Assembly: GCA_902768435.1 (NCBI GenBank)
Contig: CACXLJ010000007.1
Span: forward strand, 152,382-216,381
DNA length: 64,000 nucleotides
Origin: an uncultured Bacteroidales bacterium
GTDB lineage: Bacteria > Bacteroidota > Bacteroidia > Bacteroidales > Muribaculaceae
Direction of reading: 5' to 3'
In this document: piece by piece, positions 59,001 through 64,000 of the stretch
Position numbering within the stretch: position 1 is the first letter of the stretch
How the letters are laid out: the number at the start of each line of letters is the position of its first letter
Notes under the pieces: generated by a model
Databases searched by the model: none
What the model saw: the letters and a program-made list of their open reading frames with translations, nothing else
What the model was told of the DNA's origin: nothing
Made by a program: the position numbers and the translations under genes

Positions 59001-59127
59001 TGGTGTCGCTCTGTTCCCTTACTTTCAGGAAATGAGACTCTTTAGCATGTGTAAACACATCCATACAGCTCAAGGCAACAATCGCCACCAGCGCAAACAG
59101 CCATCGCAAATGTCCATCTTTTTGCAT
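56083..59127 (-). CDS. larger BspA-LRR/dockerin/DUF4886 paralogue with an N-terminal TTDTIPVD repeat
   Basis: A 1014-residue exported protein with a Sec-type signal (WLFALVAIVALSCMDVF). Residues about 52-115 are eight copies of DTTDTIPV, a low-complexity, probably extended stalk. LRR_5 repeats run from about 190 to 470 (AFRNCRGIAKVDIPPAVERVG). A central dockerin lies near 660-720 (GDANYDGTVDVRDITALID and ADLDSNDEIDVRDITALID). The DUF4886/SGNH-like domain from about 730 has GNSFTIDAMAYVPF (Ser) and TYDGMHMQEG (Asp-x-x-His). It has its own promoter at 59170 and leads a two-gene unit with the 802-residue paralogue. Confidence 0.88.
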   Translation of the reverse strand: MQKDGHLRWLFALVAIVALSCMDVFTHAKESHFLKVREQSDTTNITDSTDTIIPVDTTDTIPVDTTDTIPVDTTDTIPVDTTDTIPVDTTDTIPVDTTDTIPVDTTDTIPVDTTDTIPVPVDLGEDSLLVYIPDSAMFMIPVTVKVTSHEDRTVQLGDGDSVAIDSTTVGWLLLPIRVYIDSVEYAVTGIAANAFRNCRGIAKVDIPPAVERVGDYAFYNDTSLNELLITGEDYQLTEIGRAAFAGTRLAEMPLSAGLLSIGDSAFAGCDSLRNIVLNDSLTSIKSSMFEGCTSLTSLTIPDGVFDIGRAAFAGSGLVEASLPDALVRMGDSIFADCRSLATVKLPDSLRLIRPSMFENCTSLTSLAIPDSVFSIGRAAFAGSGLVEMSLPAGLQRIGDSTFANCEHLSTLAFNDALLSIGSAGFKGCKALTQLQLPNQLMSVGARAFEQCQGLRYFVTGDSLRMLGDEVLSGDSSLFYVDLRKSRSLALTEVDRNAGVFGGTPMPVIVYTPNGNDVATGVNVINTVARNITFSDGLNVAGTSLDAEASRKGISTYLLNQYYGDTIFGQLLNCDSIRFNYPLPYSDCPKDVHKVDFVVQGSVRCERYVNNGDTLAIPSSSDLGIEAPVMACMYVDEEGVEQEFTSMTPVVGDMTVDVIIGFKPGDANYDGTVDVRDITALIDMIMGAEPSSFFVGNADLDSNDEIDVRDITALIDMIMDGGGDQPSATKEVKILCLGNSFTIDAMAYVPFILRTLAPQVRLKLGMLYDGGATLQNHYEYHFKDSLDYGYFYKYNGSGRWRNTKNYQLKRALDDEDWDIIMLQQGSAESRDYALYQPYLDSIIVCLNDTINHPFKIAWLSIPAYGEGYGPLNGSTSNEMFYDIMACTDSVMTQTKIDYLFPCGTAIQNARTTELDKLGRYHHLTYDGMHMQEGIPCVIEAYVVVQVLLNQLGIDVSIDDDLVNITEDWLQQNSIPQLGGQPVGMTPAYRELAKYCAKMAIKSPMEITDCSNFLAW
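58781..58972. repeat. 24-bp tandem repeat, 8 units, inside the LRR protein gene
   Basis: Units begin at 58781, 58805, 58829, 58853, 58877, 58901, 58925 and 58949, each starting GTGTCGGTCGT, with only silent or near-silent differences. A decayed ninth unit follows. Each unit encodes eight residues (DTTDTIPV), so gain or loss of units keeps the frame. Confidence 0.96.
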
Positions 59128-59169
59128 ATCTTTCTCAATTTATCGCACTTTGTGCGCGTTTGCAACCAA

Positions 59170-59177
59170 CAAAATTA
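59170..59177 (-). promoter_or_regulatory. -7 promoter box of the LRR-dockerin pair
   Basis: Minus-strand TAATTTTG, a full TAnnTTTG match, 43 bp before the ATG. Confidence 0.65.
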
Positions 59178-59354
59178 CTATAATAAATTGAGTAAACGAA
59201 ACAAATATTGTTTTTTTATATTAAATATACTATGTTTATCTAAAATAATAGGGCTGATTGCCCCTATTCCACTTGCGGACATGCGAGTGGCAAAAGCAGT
59301 TTGCCTGGGCTGCGCAAGCGGGTCACGGGCTGCAATCATCATTGGTTTAGAAGC

Positions 59355-59390
59355 AAAAAAATGCCAGAATCGGTGAAGATTCCGGCATTT
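59355..59390 (-). terminator. rho-independent terminator of the CoA-transferase gene
   Basis: On the minus strand AAATGCCGGAATC pairs with GATTCTGGCATTT and is followed by a run of T. It begins 57 bp after the stop. Confidence 0.9.
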
Positions 59391-59446
59391 GTTATAGAAT
59401 AGAAACTACTGATTATCAAGAGCTTCCAAATATTTTTGATTTCAAA

Positions 59447-60937
59447 TTATTTCTTCGAGAAATCGGCCTTGCGCATGTCGCCTTCCTTGGCAAGTGCACT
59501 GTGGAATGCGAGTGCAATGTCGGGATCCTGAAGAATGTGACCACCCTTGGCAATCTTCAGATACTCGCGCAGCAACGGACGATAGACGGGATGTGCGGCA
59601 TTCTCGATAATCTCATGAGCGCACTGGATGGGATCCTTGAAGCGCAGGTCGGCCACGCCCTGGTCGGTGACAATCACATCAACCGAGTGCACAGTGTGGT
59701 CGACATGAGTTACCAGAGGCACGATGGTGCTGATGCAGTCGTCCTTCTTGATCGAGGGGCACAGGAAGATGCTGGTGTAGGCGTTGCGGGTAAAGTCGCC
59801 GCTGCCGCCAATGCCGTTCATCAGGCGTGTGCCGCTCACATGGCTCGAGTTGATGTTGCCGTAGATGTCGGCCTCGATGGCTGTGTTCATCGAAATCACG
59901 CCTATGCGGCGAACCACCTCGGGGTTGTTCGAAATCTCGCACGGACGCATCACCACCTTGTCGTGCAGTTCGGGCTTTGAGAAGAACTCAGCCATAGCGC
60001 TGCCCGAGAAGGTGAGCGAGCAGGTGCTGGCGAACTTGCAGTGTCCGCTCTCAAGCAGTTTGAGCACACTGTCTTGCACCACCTCGGTGTACATCTCAAA
60101 GGGAGGAATCTCGTGGCTGTTCTCAAGCGCGTCGAGCACTGCGTTGGCAATGTTGCCCACACCGCTCTGGATGGGGAGGAAGGTCTTGGGAATGCGACCT
60201 TGTTTCATCTCGTTCACGAGGAAGTCACACACATTCTCGCCAATCTTGCGGGTCACATCGTCAACGGGAGTGAAGGGCGATTCCTTGCCGATGGGGGCTG
60301 AGCATTTCACCACGCCAAGCACCTTCTTGGGATCGACATGGGCATAGGGTGAACCTGCGCGGTCGCTTGCCTTGTAGATAGGAATCTCGCGGCGTGCAGG
60401 GGGATCGGCGGGGATATAGATGTCGTGCAGACCGTAGAGGGTCTCGGGCAACTGGTCGTTGATTTCAACAATCACCTTGTCGGCCATCTTGAGCCAGGTG
60501 GGTGTGCTGCCCACGCCAGGGCCAAGCACTATATCGCCGTCGTCGGTGATGCTCTGTGCTTCGATGATGGCAACATCCATCTTGCCATAGAAACCATAGC
60601 GGAACTCTTGCGACATCTCGCTCAAGTGACGGTCGTTGTAGTGAATCTCGCCGGTGTTAATACCCTTGCGCATGTCTCCGAGCGACTGATAGGGAGCGCG
60701 GAAGTTGATGGCATGGGCGCGGGTGAGTTCGCCATCGATGTTGTCGTTGGTCGATGCACCGCTGAAGATGTTAACTTTGAATTCGCGTCCGGCCTCGTGC
60801 TCGCGCACAGCCTTGGCTGCAATAGCAGGGGGCACCACCTTGGGGCAACCCGGACTCGTAAAACCAGAGACGCCGATTGTCATTCCGTTCTGGATGTATT
60901 CGGCGGCTTCCTCGGGAGAAAAAACAGGATAAATCAT
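59447..60937 (-). CDS. acetyl-CoA hydrolase/succinyl-CoA:acetate CoA-transferase family protein
   Basis: A 496-residue class I CoA-transferase. The ATG at 60937 gives MIYPVFSPEEAAEYIQNGMTIGVSGFTSPG; the upstream in-frame start falls in the leader. A GPGVGSTPTW loop lies near residue 137. The segment MYTEVVQDSVL near 287 contains the likely catalytic glutamate, and NGIGGSGDFTRNAYTSIF near 385 is the oxyanion/CoA-binding signature of the family. In Bacteroidales such enzymes move CoA between succinate, acetate or propionate during fermentation; the exact substrates are inferred. It is a single-gene unit with an inverted repeat in the leader. Confidence 0.92.
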   Translation of the reverse strand: MIYPVFSPEEAAEYIQNGMTIGVSGFTSPGCPKVVPPAIAAKAVREHEAGREFKVNIFSGASTNDNIDGELTRAHAINFRAPYQSLGDMRKGINTGEIHYNDRHLSEMSQEFRYGFYGKMDVAIIEAQSITDDGDIVLGPGVGSTPTWLKMADKVIVEINDQLPETLYGLHDIYIPADPPARREIPIYKASDRAGSPYAHVDPKKVLGVVKCSAPIGKESPFTPVDDVTRKIGENVCDFLVNEMKQGRIPKTFLPIQSGVGNIANAVLDALENSHEIPPFEMYTEVVQDSVLKLLESGHCKFASTCSLTFSGSAMAEFFSKPELHDKVVMRPCEISNNPEVVRRIGVISMNTAIEADIYGNINSSHVSGTRLMNGIGGSGDFTRNAYTSIFLCPSIKKDDCISTIVPLVTHVDHTVHSVDVIVTDQGVADLRFKDPIQCAHEIIENAAHPVYRPLLREYLKIAKGGHILQDPDIALAFHSALAKEGDMRKADFSKK

Positions 60938-60984
60938 TACAAATTGTTTGTTTATTGTTGTTGCTATAAATGATTGCAAAAGTG

Positions 60985-61003
60985 AGCAAAACCTAGTTTT
61001 GCT
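60985..61003. promoter_or_regulatory. inverted repeat in the CoA-transferase leader
   Basis: AGCAAAACCTAGTTTTGCT is a perfect 8-bp inverted repeat with a 3-bp centre. It lies just downstream of the -7 box at 61014-61021, so it may be an operator or an RNA hairpin at the 5' end of the transcript. Confidence 0.55.
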
Positions 61004-61013
61004 GATTTCACGG

Positions 61014-61021
61014 CAAAATTA
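61014..61021 (-). promoter_or_regulatory. -7 promoter box of the CoA-transferase gene
   Basis: Minus-strand TAATTTTG, a full TAnnTTTG match, about 77 bp before the ATG at 60937. Confidence 0.62.
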
Positions 61022-61178
61022 CTCATTTTGGGCGAAACTAAAAAAAAATTCACCAATTACTGGAGTCTCAACTGGTCTACATCCCCAAAAAAGCGGCAAA
61101 AATCGGCATTCGCCACACAAAATATCAATAAAAAACGAATTGATGTGCCTAAAAAGTGTTTTTCTTATTTTTATTTTG

Positions 61179-61186
61179 TAACTTTG
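61179..61186 (+). promoter_or_regulatory. -7 promoter box of the radical SAM/glycosyltransferase unit
   Basis: TAACTTTG, a full TAnnTTTG match, 55 bp before the ATG at 61241. Confidence 0.65.
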
Positions 61187-61240
61187 CGCGTTGAAACAGA
61201 CGCTTTTTGAGTTATCAAAGCAGTACGCATTTAAAACTAT

Positions 61241-62248
61241 ATGAAAAATATCATACAAGGAAGCCTGATTACTACCTTTCGTTGCAACGCCAAGTGCAAC
61301 ATGTGCAACATTTGGCAGCATCAGACTCACCCGCAGGAAGAGATCGACGCCTCTTTCTATGAAAAATTGCCCGACGGCCTGCGCATCAACATCACAGGCG
61401 GAGAGGCTACCATAAGAAAAGATATAGACAAGATTTTTGAGATTCTATATCCTAAATCGGTGTTGTTGGAGTTGAGCACTAACGGCTACAACACCGACAA
61501 GATTGTGGAACTTGCCAACAAGTACCCCAACATTCTTATCAGGGTCAGTGTGGAAGGGCTGCCACAAATCAACGACTCGAAACGAGGCCTGCCCAACGGC
61601 TTCGACCACGCCCTGCGCACCATGCTCGAACTCAAGAAGACCAAGTGCAAGAACATTGGTTTCTCGGTCGTTATCTCGCCCGACAACTACAAGGACCTTG
61701 TGTCGCTCTACGAACTGTGTGTGGCACTCGATGTGGAACTGGGCAACTCGGCTGTGCACAACTCATGGTATTTTCATAAAGAAGACAACCAGATTGTGAG
61801 CGAAGACGCCTTGCGTCAGCACGAAATCTTCGTGAAGGCTCTGCTCACCTCGAAACGCCGCCACTTCAAGGACCGCCTGAAAGACTATGGCCGCGCCTAC
61901 TTCAACCGCTCCATTCACCGCCGCCTGCGTGGCGACGATGCCGGCTACCGCCCCGCTTGCGGTGCCCTGACCGATTTCTTCTTCATCGACCCGTGGGGCA
62001 ATGTGTCGCCCTGCAACGGCAGCAAGGAAGAGTGGGTCATTGGCAACATCAAGGAGCAGTCGTTCGACGAAATCATGAACAGCGACAAGGCCAAGGAAGC
62101 GCTGGAGAAAGTGAAGCATTGCGACCGCAACTGCGCTTTCATCGTCACCGAACGCCACGACATGAAGCGTCGGCCCTGGGTGCCCATCAAGTGGATCATG
62201 AAGAACAAGTGGCGCATTTGGCGCGGCAAGGATCTGTGCTGGGACTAA
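61241..62248 (+). CDS. radical SAM/SPASM domain protein
   Basis: A 335-residue radical SAM enzyme. The SAM cluster motif CNAKCNMC is at residues 15-22, followed by NITGGEATIRKD near 50 and LSTNGYNTDKI near 78. The C-terminal part has a SPASM-like cysteine pattern (PACGALTDFFFIDPWGNVSPCNGS near 245 and CDRNCAF near 300), suggesting an auxiliary cluster. Such proteins act on peptides or on sugar or lipid intermediates. Here the next gene, 55 bp on, is a glycosyltransferase, so a role in surface glycan or glycolipid synthesis is possible, but the substrate is unknown. Confidence 0.9.
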   Translation: MKNIIQGSLITTFRCNAKCNMCNIWQHQTHPQEEIDASFYEKLPDGLRINITGGEATIRKDIDKIFEILYPKSVLLELSTNGYNTDKIVELANKYPNILIRVSVEGLPQINDSKRGLPNGFDHALRTMLELKKTKCKNIGFSVVISPDNYKDLVSLYELCVALDVELGNSAVHNSWYFHKEDNQIVSEDALRQHEIFVKALLTSKRRHFKDRLKDYGRAYFNRSIHRRLRGDDAGYRPACGALTDFFFIDPWGNVSPCNGSKEEWVIGNIKEQSFDEIMNSDKAKEALEKVKHCDRNCAFIVTERHDMKRRPWVPIKWIMKNKWRIWRGKDLCWD

Positions 62249-62303
62249 ACCGCCTGACGCGCGCGCTGCAATTCTCTACCCATAGCGTGATATTCACTGC
62301 CCG

Positions 62304-63380
62304 ATGAAGACGATAGCCGTGATAGGAACTCGAGGCTTTCCTGGCATTCAGGGAGGCGTTGAGATGCATTGCGAAAACATCTATCCCTGCTTCTCGGCCG
62401 ATGTGCGGCTGCGCGTGTACCGCCGCAAGCCCTACCTCACCCAGTACTCTAACAAGAACTATCCCAACATCGAGTTCATCGACCTGCCCTCGACCCGCAT
62501 CAAGGGTTTCGAGGCCGTGCTACACACCTTCTTGTGCGTGATGCACATCCTGTTTCACCGCAAGCCGCAGGCTGTGCATGTGCACAACATCGGGCCCGGC
62601 ATGTTCACTCCCCTGCTGCGGCTCATGGGACTCAAGGTGGTCATGACCTACCACAGCGCCAACTATGAGCACGCCAAGTGGGGTCGCCTGGCACGCACGC
62701 TGCTGCGCCTGTGCGAGAGCATCTCGCTGTGCTGCAGCCACCGCATCATTTTTGTGAACAAGTTCCAGATGCAGAAGTACGGCAAAAAGGTGCAACGAAA
62801 GAGCATCTACATCCCCAACGGCATTCATCGCGTGACGCGCACCGAGTCGACCGATTTCATTGAAAAACACGGCATCGAGCCTGGCGCCTACCTGCTGGGC
62901 GTAGGCCGCCTCACGCCCGAAAAGGGCTTCGAGTATCTGGTGCAGGCGGCTTCCTCGCTGCCCGAAGTGAAGCAGGTGGTGATAGCCGGCAGCAGCGACC
63001 ACGACACGGCCTACTATGAGCAACTCAAGGCATTAGACACCGAGCACAAGGTGATTTTCACCGGTTACACCACTGGCGACGACCTGCGACAGCTCTACAG
63101 CCACGCACGCATGTTTGTGCTCTCGTCGGTGGTCGAGGGATTTCCGCTGGTCATGCTCGAAGCCATGAGCTACGGTTTGCCCCTGGTGGTGAGCGACATT
63201 CCGGCCTCGCACCTCGTGGAACTGCCGCACGACCGCTACTTTGAGTGCCGCAATGCCCAGTCGCTGGCACAGGTGCTTGCCAAACACCTTGAAAAACACG
63301 AGTCTTTGTGCCAGTACCGCCTCGACGACTACCACTGGCCACTCATCGCCCAGCGCACCGAGGCCGTCTTCCAATCCTGA
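62304..63380 (+). CDS. family 4 glycosyltransferase
   Basis: A 358-residue GT-B transferase. The N-terminal half begins IAVIGTRGFPGIQGGVEMHCENIYP, the pattern of the DUF1972/rhamnosyltransferase acceptor domain. The C-terminal half has the donor-binding GVGRLTPEKGFEYLVQA near residue 195 and FVLSSVVEGFPLVMLEAMSYGLPLVVSD near 272-299 (the EGFPLVMLEA motif holds the usual E(x7)E pair). It probably adds a hexose or deoxyhexose to a cell-surface polysaccharide. It lies 55 bp after the radical SAM gene in the same unit. Confidence 0.92.
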   Translation: MKTIAVIGTRGFPGIQGGVEMHCENIYPCFSADVRLRVYRRKPYLTQYSNKNYPNIEFIDLPSTRIKGFEAVLHTFLCVMHILFHRKPQAVHVHNIGPGMFTPLLRLMGLKVVMTYHSANYEHAKWGRLARTLLRLCESISLCCSHRIIFVNKFQMQKYGKKVQRKSIYIPNGIHRVTRTESTDFIEKHGIEPGAYLLGVGRLTPEKGFEYLVQAASSLPEVKQVVIAGSSDHDTAYYEQLKALDTEHKVIFTGYTTGDDLRQLYSHARMFVLSSVVEGFPLVMLEAMSYGLPLVVSDIPASHLVELPHDRYFECRNAQSLAQVLAKHLEKHESLCQYRLDDYHWPLIAQRTEAVFQS

Positions 63381-63511
63381 CACACGCAAAGGCGCTACGG
63401 AGTTGAGGAGTCGTTCTTTATAATCAGACAATTGAGGACAATTAGCTGCGGGACGGGCTGCGCCCTTAAAATTACAATGCTTCGCATTAAAATTATAAAT
63501 GTAAAAATTCT

Positions 63512-63797
63512 TGCGCTGGCGCGCTAAAACAAGGCGGGACAGAGATTATAAACTACGGATGAATCTGATTTATCTGATTTTCAGCGGCGGGGGACAGGGT
63601 AATAATCAAAAAGTTGCGAACAAAGTTCGTCAAAAAGCTTCAAAAAGCCGCGCGGGGCGCGGTTATTATTTCATTGTAGCTGGTTAATCGGAGATCTTGG
63701 AGGGCTCGGGACATCGGTATGGTTGATACCTGTTGCCTGTGGGGAGGGAGTAATATATCAAAGAGCGCTTGCGCGGGTGGGCGTGCGGGCAAAGATA
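63512..63797. repeat. dispersed intergenic repeat, copy 2
   Basis: Positions 63512-63650 match 16182-16319 with one 1-bp indel. Positions 63758-63797 match 16367-16406 with four mismatches. The 107-bp middle differs from the 47-bp middle of copy 1. The flanks also share ATGCTTCGCA just upstream. Confidence 0.92.
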
Positions 63798-63840
63798 GAG
63801 GGAAATGGGGATGAGGGAAATGGTGATAACATATAAGGGT

Positions 63841-63902
<62 letters not shown>

Positions 63903-63913
63903 GAGGAAAAGTG

Positions 63914-63937
63914 AGGGCTGGCGGTGAGGCCAGCCCT
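63914..63937 (-). terminator. hairpin, probable terminator of a gene beyond the right edge
   Basis: AGGGCTGGC and GCCAGCCCT form a perfect 9-bp stem with a 6-base loop, followed on the minus strand by CACTTTTCC. On the minus strand a short open frame ending HKVNKR and a TAG stop near 63979 enters from the right edge, so this may close a gene lying mostly outside the window. The coding part is too short to name. Confidence 0.45.
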
Positions 63938-64000
63938 GCACATAGATTGTTGATTAGAATGAAAAAGAGTTTACTAGACTATCGCTTGTTAACCTTGTGG

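Larger units (their letters stand above)
59128..59446. other. non-coding spacer between the LRR gene and the CoA-transferase gene
   Basis: About 320 bp, AT-rich in its left half. It holds the LRR promoter box (59170-59177) and the CoA-transferase terminator (59355-59390). Nothing else is recognised. Confidence 0.7.

Noticed and set aside
63940..64000. 3' end of a minus-strand gene (HKVNKR then stop)
   Set aside because: Only about seven codons are inside the window. The hairpin at 63914-63937 makes it plausible, but it is too short to call as a gene.

Overview
The window is a stretch of chromosome from a Bacteroidales bacterium. The signs are Bacteroidetes-type promoters (a TAnnTTTG -7 box before most transcription units), weak Shine-Dalgarno signals, a Sus-like starch gene set (GH97 SusB, SusA-type neopullulanase), a very long IspG, BspA-type leucine-rich repeat proteins and dockerin-tagged secreted proteins. 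Roughly even base composition and this gene content fit a gut Muribaculaceae or Prevotellaceae relative, but the family is an inference. No IS element, phage, CRISPR array or rRNA operon was seen. One tRNA, Leu(TAA), is present.

Layout. 1-860: a Rieske-like lipoprotein and tRNA-Leu. 1-12.9 kb: a maltodextrin/starch block in two transcription units, galM-MFS transporter and malQ-susB-pulA-susA. Each unit has the same LacI-type operator (GCAAACGATTGCA), set 54-55 bp before its -7 box. The outer-membrane SusC/SusD proteins and a regulator gene are not in the window. 13-15.7 kb: a vWA/macro-like fusion protein and a NhaD antiporter. 15.7-17.3 kb: a repeat-rich intergenic mosaic and an AT-rich orphan gene. 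17.3-18.8 kb: thyA-folA.

19.1-34.1 kb is a complete division and cell-wall (dcw) operon in the order rsmH-ftsL-ftsI-murE-mraY-murD-ftsW-murG-murC-ftsQ-ftsA-ftsZ. mraZ is missing from its front. It is followed by serS, miaB, an MFS transporter, recA (minus), a family 2 glycosyltransferase (minus) and a metallophosphoesterase. 42-49 kb: a dockerin-tagged secreted protein, a GYF/CD225 + DUF2752 membrane protein pair, a MATE transporter, dusB and a DUF2807 protein. 49-53.6 kb: a minus-strand unit rpoN-PAP2-purE-ispG. 53.6-59.1 kb: two tandem paralogues that fuse BspA-type LRRs, a central dockerin and a DUF4886/SGNH-like domain. The upstream one also carries an eightfold 24-bp repeat. 59.4-63.4 kb: a CoA-transferase, then a radical SAM/SPASM protein and a family 4 glycosyltransferase.

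The most unusual signals are non-coding. Several clusters with a strict 9-bp period (mostly CTAG every 9 bp) lie between a stop codon and the next terminator or gene at several unrelated loci. A roughly 140-bp intergenic sequence is present in two nearly identical copies 47 kb apart. In protein space, the LRR-dockerin-DUF4886 pair and the vWA/macro-like fusion stand out. No clear new defence or mobile system was found.
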